Below are positions 1-5,613 of a stretch of 5,613 nucleotides of DNA, piece by piece. Numbering within the stretch: the first letter of the stretch is position 1; every line of letters starts with the position of its first letter. This DNA comes from an uncultured Saprospiraceae bacterium (lineage in GTDB: Bacteria; Bacteroidota; Bacteroidia; Chitinophagales; Saprospiraceae). Below the pieces are notes generated by a model. That model was not told where the DNA came from and searched no databases. It was given only the letters and a program-made list of their open reading frames with translations. The stretch spans positions 1-5,613 of the forward strand of contig CALDEO010000241.1 in assembly GCA_937942465.1 (NCBI GenBank), read 5' to 3'. Position numbers and translations under genes: made by a program.

Positions 1-62
1 GCACGTACAAGGCTATCCGTACTGTAAAGTGCTGAGTTTCTAGATAGTATTAGTATATTCAT
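1..62 (-). CDS. rimK: RimK-like ATP-grasp ligase, N-terminal fragment (runs off left edge)
   Basis: Read on the minus strand, an ATG at 62-60 opens a frame that stays open to the window edge. It encodes 20 residues containing ILSRNSALYSTDSLV. This closely matches the opening of RimK (E. coli begins MKIAILSRDGTLYSCKRL), where the first beta strand of the pre-ATP-grasp domain is followed by the conserved SR...LYS stretch. RimK adds glutamate residues to the C-terminus of ribosomal protein S6 and can make short poly-alpha-glutamate in vitro; it is cytoplasmic. Only about 7% of a typical 300-residue protein is visible, so the ATP-binding and catalytic residues cannot be checked. A fusion or a different ATP-grasp relative remains possible. 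There is no Shine-Dalgarno sequence before the ATG. The gene is divergent from the UMF1 permease, separated by 93 bp. The identification rests on motif memory over a short stretch. Confidence 0.72.
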   Translation of the reverse strand, partial: MNILILSRNSALYSTDSLVR

Positions 63-155
63 ACCATTGTGAATAGTGAATTGATTGCTAATCTTCACTC
101 ACAAGATATTAAATAGCTCAATAACAAGCACTAATAGTAGATATAAAATCTTAAT
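63..155. promoter_or_regulatory. Divergent intergenic spacer between rimK-like gene and UMF1 permease
   Basis: This 93-bp AT-rich gap lies between two divergent start codons, so it should hold promoters for both genes. I find no confident TAnnTTTG core in either direction. The closest plus-strand match, TACCATTG at 62-69, overlaps the rimK-like start codon. An imperfect dyad is visible: GCTA-ATCTT (87-95) faces AAGAT (103-107) and, after a six-base offset, TAGC (114-117). It could be an operator or chance. No tRNA or small RNA is recognisable. Confidence 0.4.
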
Positions 156-1454
156 ATGACAACATTAGCTCAGCCTACCAAGATGAATGATAAGAAGGTA
201 ATCAAAGCTTGGGCGATATATGACTGGGCTAATAGTGCTTATGCATTGGTTATTACTACTGCTATATTTCCGGTATACTTCATCGCTAATACCCCAGAAA
301 TAATAGAGTTTTTCGGCTTCAATATACCCAATAGTGCATTCTACTCATACGCGGTATCATTTTCATATTTGTTTATAGCGATTTTGTCTCCTATCCTTTC
401 GGGAATGGCTGATTATGGCAAAAAGCGATTGTTCTTCCTTAAGATGTTTACATTGATAGGAAGTTTGAGTTGCATTGGTTTGTACTTCTTCAAGGGATTG
501 CCTCAGCTGTGGCTAGGTACATCCGCCTTTATACTAGCTACGATAGGGTTTGCAGGGGGTATTGTATTTTATAATTCATATCTCCCTCAGATTGCTACCG
601 AAGATCAGTATGATAGAGTGAGTGCCAAGGGGTTTTCTTATGGATACATAGGCAGTGTGATCTTGCTTGCAGCTATATTATTTATGGTTTTAAAACCAGA
701 TTCCTTTGGTATCACAGATCCTAACTTACCTGCAAGGATAGGCTTTGTATTGGTGGGAGTTTGGTGGTTGGCCTTTGCTCAGTATACATTCAAATATTTG
801 CCTAAAGGCATCGGAAAAGAAAAAGTAAAAGGACTCTTTTTTAAAGGTTTTCAAGAAATCAGATCAGTCGTTGCTAAAGTAAGAACTAGAAAAAATTTAA
901 AGCGATTTATGATTGCTTTTTTCTTCTACAGTGCTGGTGTACAGACCGTGATAAACCTTGCAACAGTATTTGCTAAGCAGGAGCTAAACTTCTCAGCTTC
1001 CGAGCTTATATTGATTGTTCTGATACTCCAGTTAGTTGCAATCGGAGGTGCATACCTATTTGCTTATCTCTCCAACTTATGGAGTAATAAGGCCTCGTTA
1101 TCAATTATGATTATCATATGGATAGGGATCTGTGTAGGAGCATATTTCACAACAGGAAAGGTTCTATTCTTCATTATTGCTGCCTTCGTAGGGTTGGTGA
1201 TGGGAGGTATACAATCATTGAGTCGATCTAGCTATTCTAAGATGATCAATGAGTCCAAAGATCAGTTGACTTCTTACTTCAGTCTATATGATGTGTTGTA
1301 CAAGACTTCACTAGTTTTAGGGACTTTCCTTTTCGGAATGGTAAATCACATCACAGGTAGCATCCGATACTCCGTATTGGTACTTACTGTATTATTTGTG
1401 ATCAGTCTCGTGATCATCTGGTTTGTAGACTTTGATAAGGCTATGGAAAAGTAG
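156..1454 (+). CDS. MFS transporter, UMF1 family (Atg22-like permease)
   Basis: The 432-residue protein is full length for the UMF1 family, bacterial relatives of the yeast vacuolar amino-acid effluxer Atg22. It should be an inner-membrane permease with about 12 helices. Family marks are YDWANSAY at 22-29 just before helix 1, an MFS motif-A-like loop GMADYGKKR at 83-91, FYNSYLP at 138-144, VSAKGFSYGYIG at 155-166, a basic cytoplasmic central loop at about 214-250, and GGIQSLSRSSYSKM at 350-363. The substrate is unknown; amino-acid export is the yeast precedent only. The ATG at 156 has no Shine-Dalgarno sequence. An alternative ATG at 183 (Met10) would still keep the whole YDWAN region, but relatives usually carry several residues before the NDKK segment, which favours 156. 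The gene appears to be monocistronic: it is divergent from the rimK-like gene and convergent with the lipoprotein gene, whose stop lies 14 bp beyond. Codon use looks like that of its neighbours. Confidence 0.93.
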   Translation: MTTLAQPTKMNDKKVIKAWAIYDWANSAYALVITTAIFPVYFIANTPEIIEFFGFNIPNSAFYSYAVSFSYLFIAILSPILSGMADYGKKRLFFLKMFTLIGSLSCIGLYFFKGLPQLWLGTSAFILATIGFAGGIVFYNSYLPQIATEDQYDRVSAKGFSYGYIGSVILLAAILFMVLKPDSFGITDPNLPARIGFVLVGVWWLAFAQYTFKYLPKGIGKEKVKGLFFKGFQEIRSVVAKVRTRKNLKRFMIAFFFYSAGVQTVINLATVFAKQELNFSASELILIVLILQLVAIGGAYLFAYLSNLWSNKASLSIMIIIWIGICVGAYFTTGKVLFFIIAAFVGLVMGGIQSLSRSSYSKMINESKDQLTSYFSLYDVLYKTSLVLGTFLFGMVNHITGSIRYSVLVLTVLFVISLVIIWFVDFDKAMEK

Positions 1455-1468
1455 TCGTAATACTCGTA

Positions 1469-2983
1469 CTATTGAAACTCAAAACAACCTAAATCAGGCG
1501 TATTACTATCTCTAGGATTGCCCTCTATATCAGTATTGATACCAAACAATGGGATCGCTTTATTCTCAGCTATAGACATGGTATCTAAGTGATAATCATC
1601 TTCACTGATATCTACAAATAATGTGTCATTCAACTCCATGTTTTTACAATCAATACATCGATCAAAAAAGTTAGGGAAATTACCTTCATCTAGTAGTTCA
1701 GCTACTTTGACAATACAGTTATTGAAGTCAAAGTCAAAGAACCCTGACTGCTCTCCTTGAGTTGCATCAGCTAAGACTATTTCGTCTTTTGCAGATCCCG
1801 CAATAATGGAGTTTCTAAAGACTGCATTTAATGGATTGATCCCTGATATTCCCGTAAGGCAAGCAGGATCGTCACATATAAAATTGATCAAACCTAGTGC
1901 TGCTCCTTGATTGCCATAGTTGGCAAATGTGCAATAATTCATATTGTAATCTCCACCGTAAACCACCTGCATCGCATTGGATCCATTGGACTGAAACAAG
2001 CAATTAGTCGCAGTCACAGATGCATGTATTGCTACTAGACCAGAGCTAGAGGTATTGGCTATTTCTGTATTATTCATAACTAAAGTCGCAGCCGAGTCTA
2101 CCTCAATACCTACCGACGCATTCTTGATGATCGCATGATTGATATTATTGCCGGTACTCCCTGCTAATATGCGGATACCTGGCCACTGACCCGATACATC
2201 TTGAAAACCAGCCTCTAATCTATCTCCTTGCATCACCACTGGCTCATCAACAGTACCTCTGATCGTGATAGATGCATCAGGACCTACCCATAAAAGACCA
2301 TCGTTGTATATGCCAAAATCATTATTGGCAATGCCACCATGTACATACACTTGCGTACCTGACTCTATGAGCAAATTACAATCTCTGATATAATACAATC
2401 CATAGACGACGTATGGCTTGTCATCATCCCATCGCAGGGTATCTCCACCACAGATCGTAGACAATGTGTCTATCGTACCTGCTGCATATCTGTTGGGTAT
2501 ATAGTTGGCATTTTGCCCCCATGCCTCTAGATGTACTTTTTGATCGTTGCCATTGGTATTGAATAATATCTGATCCTCTATAATAAATGGACTTACTGAT
2601 AAAGGCGCATCGGGATCTATCGTAGTCTCAGCAAATATCCAAAGACTATCATTGGGCAGTATCTCGATATCTTGCACCTCATTATTAGAAAAACCATCAA
2701 CATTGAGATTAAAAAAAGAATTGGGCTGAGCCAAACGAATATCTGAAATCAATACGGATTGATCAAAGTCATTAAATACTTTAATAAATCTTGTTGCGGA
2801 ACCTAATTCAGTAAAAACGGTATCAAATCTTAAAGTATCTTCTGAAAACCGAAGCATCACCTCCGAGGAGTCAATAAAACTGCGGTCTCTGCACGAACCG
2901 ATCGTTAATAGGGCCACGATGACGATAAATAAACCAGTAAAACTCTGCTTAAATACTTTAAAATTCAATAATTCAATCTTCAT
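1469..2983 (-). CDS. Exported lipoprotein with ASH-like domain and right-handed parallel beta-helix
   Basis: This 504-residue protein is numbered here from the ATG at 2983. An N-terminal hydrophobic segment (about 16-29) ends in the lipobox IGSC with Cys31, a signal peptidase II site, so it is probably anchored to the outer membrane. Residues about 45-155 resemble an ASH/HYDIN-type beta-sandwich (LRFDTVFTELGSATRFIKVFN). From about 175 to 480, short repeated strands with stacked Asn and hydrophobic residues form a right-handed beta-helix. It includes the GDRLE...GQW segment (253-268) and NHAIIKNASVGIEV (282-295), which I recall from many uncharacterised Bacteroidota lipoproteins. The C-terminal DIEGNPR...PDLGCFEF is a typical closing segment of such helices. 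Beta-helices often bind or cleave polysaccharides, but no lyase or hydrolase active site is evident, so the function is unknown. Start choice: AAGGA at 2999-2995 sits 11 nt before this ATG but 5 nt before an in-frame GTG at 2989, which would add two residues. In a phylum that rarely uses Shine-Dalgarno pairing I prefer the ATG. Confidence 0.88.
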   Translation of the reverse strand: MKIELLNFKVFKQSFTGLFIVIVALLTIGSCRDRSFIDSSEVMLRFSEDTLRFDTVFTELGSATRFIKVFNDFDQSVLISDIRLAQPNSFFNLNVDGFSNNEVQDIEILPNDSLWIFAETTIDPDAPLSVSPFIIEDQILFNTNGNDQKVHLEAWGQNANYIPNRYAAGTIDTLSTICGGDTLRWDDDKPYVVYGLYYIRDCNLLIESGTQVYVHGGIANNDFGIYNDGLLWVGPDASITIRGTVDEPVVMQGDRLEAGFQDVSGQWPGIRILAGSTGNNINHAIIKNASVGIEVDSAATLVMNNTEIANTSSSGLVAIHASVTATNCLFQSNGSNAMQVVYGGDYNMNYCTFANYGNQGAALGLINFICDDPACLTGISGINPLNAVFRNSIIAGSAKDEIVLADATQGEQSGFFDFDFNNCIVKVAELLDEGNFPNFFDRCIDCKNMELNDTLFVDISEDDYHLDTMSIAENKAIPLFGINTDIEGNPRDSNTPDLGCFEFQ

Positions 2984-3006
2984 CAACACGTATGTCCTTA
3001 GATGTA

Positions 3007-3014
3007 CAAAAATA
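3007..3014 (-). promoter_or_regulatory. Candidate -7 promoter element for the beta-helix lipoprotein gene
   Basis: Read on the minus strand, bases 3014 to 3007 spell TATTTTTG, a perfect match to the Bacteroidota -7 consensus TAnnTTTG. Transcription would start near 3000, giving a leader of roughly 17 nt to the ATG at 2983, with AAGGA inside it. The -33 TTTG element is not at the usual distance. A TTTG at 3025-3022 lies only 7 bp upstream, too close to serve. Such a short motif can arise by chance in AT-rich DNA. Confidence 0.38.
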
Positions 3015-3030
3015 TTAGTACCAAATGTAC

Positions 3031-3038
3031 TACTTTTA
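3031..3038 (+). promoter_or_regulatory. Candidate -7 promoter element for the glycosyltransferase operon
   Basis: TACTTTTA matches five of the six fixed positions of the Bacteroidota consensus TAnnTTTG and lies 24 bp before the start codon at 3063. Transcription would start near 3045, giving a leader of about 18 nt. No -33 TTTG is found at the usual spacing upstream, so support is weak. The operon must have a promoter in or near this spacer because the upstream gene faces the other way. Confidence 0.28.
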
Positions 3039-3039
3039 T

Positions 3040-3056
3040 GCTTTCGTTAGCGAAGC
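3040..3056 (+). other. Small hairpin in the leader of the glycosyltransferase operon
   Basis: The segment GCTTTCG-TTAG-CGAAGC can fold into a six-base-pair stem with one bulged T and a four-base loop. It ends six bases before the ATG at 3063, so in RNA it would sit over the ribosome footprint. There is no U-tract after it, so it is not a terminator. It could affect translation, serve as a protein-binding dyad, or be chance. Confidence 0.3.
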
Positions 3057-3062
3057 TACTCA

Positions 3063-3761
3063 ATGAATAATAGTCCTCACATAATAGATGTCATAATACC
3101 TGCGTATAACGAGGAACAATCCATAAATAGTGTGATTGAAGAAATCCCTAAGGATATTGTCCGCAATATATACGTATGTAATAATGCAAGTACTGATACT
3201 ACAGCCCAAGTTGCAGCTGCCGCGGGAGCGATCGTACTAGATCAACCATTGAAAGGCTATGGTAATGCATGCCTCAAAGGACTAGAGTATATCAATCAGA
3301 TGGATATCAAGCCAGATATCGTGGTATTCCTAGACGGAGACCACTCTGACTACCCCGAAGAGATGCCTACTCTTATAGAGCAAATAAGCTCTCATGGTAA
3401 GCAACTTGTGATCGGATCTAGAGCACTTGGAGATATGGAGCAAGGTTCTATGATGCCTCAGCAGATATTTGGCAATTGGCTAGCAACGACATTGATCAAA
3501 CTATTCTATGGCTATACTTTTACTGATCTTGGACCATTCAGAGCAGTGACCTATGATGCATTGCAGCTCATAGATATGAAGGACAAGGATTTTGGCTGGA
3601 CCGTGGAGATGCAGGTCAAAGCAGCTAAACTCAAGCTGAAATGCGTAGAGGTGCCAGTGAGGTACCGAAAAAGAATCGGAATTTCTAAAGTATCGGGTAC
3701 TATTAAAGGTACTTTTATGGCTGGATACAAGATCTTATGGACCATATTCAAATTTATATAA
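3063..3761 (+). CDS. GT2 glycosyltransferase, DPM1-like (polyprenyl-phosphate sugar transferase type)
   Basis: The 232-residue GT-A-fold enzyme of family GT2 shows PAYNEE at 13-18 (nucleotide-binding strand), NNASTDTT at 40-47, KGYGNACLKG at 64-73 and the metal/nucleotide-binding DGDHSD at 91-96 (Asp91 and Asp93 as the DxD). Further on are IGSRALG (117-123), FGNWLATTLIKLFYG (136-150), LGPFRA (156-161), FGWTVEMQ (177-184) and YRKRIGISKVSGT (201-213). This set typifies small bacterial relatives of dolichyl-phosphate mannose or glucose synthase. The likely reaction is transfer of a hexose from a nucleotide sugar to polyprenyl phosphate at the cytoplasmic membrane face; the donor is not deducible. 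It lacks the C-terminal transmembrane pair of some homologues, but its last 20 or so residues are hydrophobic and may attach to the membrane. It is the first gene of the operon, followed after 32 bp by the cellulose-synthase-like gene. It ends in tandem in-frame stops TAA TAG. No Shine-Dalgarno sequence is seen. Confidence 0.9.
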   Translation: MNNSPHIIDVIIPAYNEEQSINSVIEEIPKDIVRNIYVCNNASTDTTAQVAAAAGAIVLDQPLKGYGNACLKGLEYINQMDIKPDIVVFLDGDHSDYPEEMPTLIEQISSHGKQLVIGSRALGDMEQGSMMPQQIFGNWLATTLIKLFYGYTFTDLGPFRAVTYDALQLIDMKDKDFGWTVEMQVKAAKLKLKCVEVPVRYRKRIGISKVSGTIKGTFMAGYKILWTIFKFI

Positions 3762-3793
3762 TAGCATCGCATACACTTAATAAACACAACTAA

Positions 3794-5281
3794 ATGACCG
3801 TACTATTGTACATCGTCGCTGGAATTTATTTTACTGCATTGTTCTATGTGACGATCTATTGTATGATGCAATTTCACTTGCTATATCATTATAAAAAGCA
3901 CCATAGTGCAATCAAAATACATCCTGAGTCTAGAGTATCCCTCGACGGCAACTACCCTTTCGTGACGATACAACTCCCTATATTTAATGAAATGTATGTG
4001 GTAGAAAGATTGGTAGACAATATTATCAAATTTGACTACCCTAAGGATCGATACGAAATCCATATTCTTGATGATAGTACTGATGAAACTGTAGCAATCG
4101 CTAAAAGTAAAGTGGATGAATATGCTGCCCAGGGATTTAATATCAAACATATCACGAGGACTAATAGACAAGGCTATAAAGCTGGAGCTCTAAAAGAAGG
4201 AATGCAATATGCTAAAGGAGAATTCATTGCAATATTTGATGCGGATTTCTTACCAAATGCAGATTTTCTCAAACGAACATTACCCTACTTCTACAACCCC
4301 AACACTGGTGTTGTACAGACTCGATGGGATCATATCAACCAAGATTATTCTCTACTTACACGTCTACAAGCATTCCAACTCAATGTACATTTCACAGTAG
4401 AGCAACAAGGCAGAGAATCTGGTAATTATTTGTTACAGTTTAACGGCACAGCAGGTGTATGGCGTAGAAAAACAATAGACGATGCTGGCGGATGGGAAGC
4501 GGATACATTGACCGAAGACTTAGACCTGAGTTATCGTGCTCAACTTAAGGGATGGAACATTATCTTCCTAGAAGATTGTACTTCACCAGCGGAGTTACCC
4601 GCAGAGATGAATGGTCTCAAATCACAACAATTCAGGTGGATGAAAGGTGGTGCAGAAACTGCTAAAAAAATGTTGCCTGCAATATGGGGATCTGATCTGA
4701 AATTCACTCAAAAAATCCACGCTAGTACACATTTATTAGCTAGTAGTGTTTTTCTTTCCGTGTTCTTAATGGGAGTATTTAGTGTTCCTTTATTGTTCAT
4801 TATCAATCCATTAGCTTTCAATCTTAATATTCTAGCAGTATTCATGATAGGTCTTGTGTCTATCGTTATGGTCTACTATGTAGCCAATGTACAGGGAGCT
4901 TGGAAAGATCAATCTACCGGTAAGATGATTGTAAAATTCCTATTATTGTTCCCAGTATTTCTCGCGCTATCTATGGGACTATCATTTCATAATAGTATTG
5001 CAGTACTACAGGGATATTGGGGTAAGAAATCTCCATTTGTAAGAACACCCAAATTCAATATCCAAGGGATAACTGACAGTATCAAGACACGTAAATACTT
5101 CAATGGTAAAATCTCTAAAGTGACCATATTCGAAGGGTTATTGGCTGTCTATTTCTTAATTGCTTTAATAGCTGGTTTTCAAGTAGAAAATAACGCATTC
5201 ATGATATTGCATCTACTATTAACTGCAGGATATGGTACTATATTCGTTCTTTCTGTTAAGCACCTTGTAAGTAAAAGTTAA
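3794..5281 (+). CDS. Cellulose synthase-like GT2 glycosyltransferase, membrane-bound
   Basis: The 495-residue enzyme has one N-terminal membrane helix (about 3-27), a cytoplasmic GT-A domain (about 55-300) and roughly five further membrane segments (about 308-337, 345-365, 379-398, 444-463, 468-489). All processive GT2 signature residues are present: LPIFNE at 61-66, DDSTDET at 93-99, GYKAGALKEGM at 127-137, DADF at 149-152, FNGTAGVWR at 216-224, TEDLDLSYR at 240-248 with catalytic Asp242, and QQFRW at 278-282 (QxxRW). The segment around HNSIAVLQGYWGKKSPFVRTPK (399-420) is typical of bacterial CslA-like enzymes. It probably builds a beta-linked glycan or glycolipid at the inner membrane from a nucleotide sugar. 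Whether the product is glucan, mannan or other cannot be read from sequence. There is no PilZ domain, and no BcsB- or BcsZ-like gene in view, so the product is unlikely to be regulated bacterial cellulose. It lies in the middle of the operon, 32 bp after the DPM1-like gene and 11 bp before the GT-C gene. It also ends in tandem stops TAA TAG. Confidence 0.93.
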   Translation: MTVLLYIVAGIYFTALFYVTIYCMMQFHLLYHYKKHHSAIKIHPESRVSLDGNYPFVTIQLPIFNEMYVVERLVDNIIKFDYPKDRYEIHILDDSTDETVAIAKSKVDEYAAQGFNIKHITRTNRQGYKAGALKEGMQYAKGEFIAIFDADFLPNADFLKRTLPYFYNPNTGVVQTRWDHINQDYSLLTRLQAFQLNVHFTVEQQGRESGNYLLQFNGTAGVWRRKTIDDAGGWEADTLTEDLDLSYRAQLKGWNIIFLEDCTSPAELPAEMNGLKSQQFRWMKGGAETAKKMLPAIWGSDLKFTQKIHASTHLLASSVFLSVFLMGVFSVPLLFIINPLAFNLNILAVFMIGLVSIVMVYYVANVQGAWKDQSTGKMIVKFLLLFPVFLALSMGLSFHNSIAVLQGYWGKKSPFVRTPKFNIQGITDSIKTRKYFNGKISKVTIFEGLLAVYFLIALIAGFQVENNAFMILHLLLTAGYGTIFVLSVKHLVSKS

Positions 5282-5292
5282 TAGCTCTAGAA

Positions 5293-5613
5293 ATGGATAC
5301 CACTCTCGCGAACATGAACTACAAACACGTGATCGCAGTAGTAGCTGCTTTCATAATATGTATAGCCTGCTATACTCTTGTAAGTATTCCCCAACAGAGT
5401 GATTTCCATATTATATTTCCTCTGTTTACACTAGCATTCGGTTGTTACGCTATTATACTGAATGCTAAAGTAACTAAGGGTTTTAATACATTGATATTCT
5501 TAGCCTTGGCAGTGAGATTGCTTTTGGTATTTGTCTTCCCTAATCTCTCAGATGATATCTATCGATTTCTTTGGGATGGTAAATTGATAGGTCATGGGCT
5601 CAATCCCTACAGC
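5293..5613 (+). CDS. GT-C family glycosyltransferase (mannosyltransferase-like), N-terminal part, runs off right edge
   Basis: From the ATG at 5293 the frame is open to the window end, giving 107 residues. Three hydrophobic segments (about 12-31, 38-56, 64-83) are followed by LSDDIYRFLWDGKLIGHGLNPYS (split here as LSDDIYRFLWDG at 85-96 and the GLNPY at 102-106). An acidic pair in the first large periplasmic loop, here Asp87-Asp88, followed by YR.LWDG and a G.NPY motif, characterises bacterial GT-C polyprenyl-phosphate-mannose-dependent mannosyltransferases and relatives. These enzymes take the sugar from a polyprenyl-phosphate donor and transfer it on the outer face of the inner membrane. Usual proteins have 400 or more residues, so about three quarters is missing. 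This is the first possible ATG in frame after the stop at 5272; Met8 (5314) is an alternative. The 11-bp gap to the preceding gene implies co-transcription. The sugar and acceptor are unknown. Confidence 0.82.
   Translation, partial: MDTTLANMNYKHVIAVVAAFIICIACYTLVSIPQQSDFHIIFPLFTLAFGCYAIILNAKVTKGFNTLIFLALAVRLLLVFVFPNLSDDIYRFLWDGKLIGHGLNPYS

Noticed and set aside
37..69. Possible UMF1 promoter: TTTC (37-40) and TACCATTG (62-69), 21 bp apart
   Set aside because: Each element has a mismatch to the Bacteroidota consensus, and the pair overlaps the rimK-like coding start. It is too weak to list as a promoter.
3041..3056. Hairpin as a terminator of an upstream transcript
   Set aside because: No T-run follows it, and no plus-strand gene lies immediately upstream; the neighbouring lipoprotein gene is transcribed away from it.
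3551..3787. Minus-strand open frame of 78 codons
   Set aside because: It lies almost wholly opposite the 3' half of the DPM1-like gene, whose frame has strong family motifs. The minus-strand peptide has no recognisable features.
3881..4171. Minus-strand open frame of 96 codons
   Set aside because: It is antisense to the cellulose synthase-like gene, including its catalytic DDS region, and has no family resemblance.
4209..4400. Plus-strand open frame of 63 codons in another frame
   Set aside because: It overlaps the DAD and QTRWDH region of the cellulose synthase-like gene, and its translation is low-complexity with no known motif.
3794..5281. Calling this gene bcsA (true bacterial cellulose synthase)
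   Set aside because: It is about 495 residues long with no PilZ domain or BcsB, BcsZ or BcsC-like neighbour in view, and its C-terminal segment fits CslA-like enzymes better. Only a family-level name is supported.

Overview
The window looks like a chromosomal segment from a member of the Bacteroidota. The reasons are its AT-rich composition (about 38% G+C in one line I counted), the near absence of Shine-Dalgarno sequences, TAnnTTTG-like promoter cores, and the gene families present: a UMF1-type transporter, a beta-helix surface lipoprotein ending in a 'DIEGNPR...PDLGCFEF' tail, and a GT2 pair. I cannot fix the class; Saprospiria or Flavobacteriia would both fit. I see no mobile elements, RNA genes, CRISPR arrays or foreign-looking segments.

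Layout from left to right. (1) A minus-strand gene begins at base 62 and runs off the left edge. Its 20 visible residues match the start of the RimK ATP-grasp ligase. (2) A 93-bp divergent spacer (63-155) separates it from a plus-strand 12-helix-type MFS permease of the UMF1/Atg22-like family (156-1454). (3) Convergent to the permease, only 14 bp away, is a minus-strand gene for an exported lipoprotein with an N-terminal ASH-like beta-sandwich and a right-handed beta-helix (1469-2983). (4) A compact divergent control region (2984-3062) carries candidate promoter cores on both strands, three GTAC repeats and a small hairpin. (5) From 3063 to the right edge runs a tightly spaced plus-strand operon of three glycosyltransferases: a DPM1-like soluble GT2, a membrane cellulose-synthase-like GT2 with the D,D,D,QxxRW signature, and the N-terminal 107 residues of a GT-C integral-membrane glycosyltransferase.

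How the genes may work together (inference). The soluble GT2 could load a sugar onto polyprenyl phosphate. The cellulose-synthase-like enzyme could build or extend a beta-linked glycan at the inner membrane from nucleotide sugars. The GT-C enzyme could add sugars from the polyprenyl-phosphate donor on the periplasmic face. The divergent lipoprotein would lie at the outer membrane and might contact the product, but its link rests only on the shared control region. The product (surface polysaccharide, glycolipid or glycoprotein) cannot be told from this window. No PilZ, BcsB or BcsZ-like partner of a true cellulose system is visible. The RimK-like and UMF1 genes look like unrelated housekeeping neighbours.
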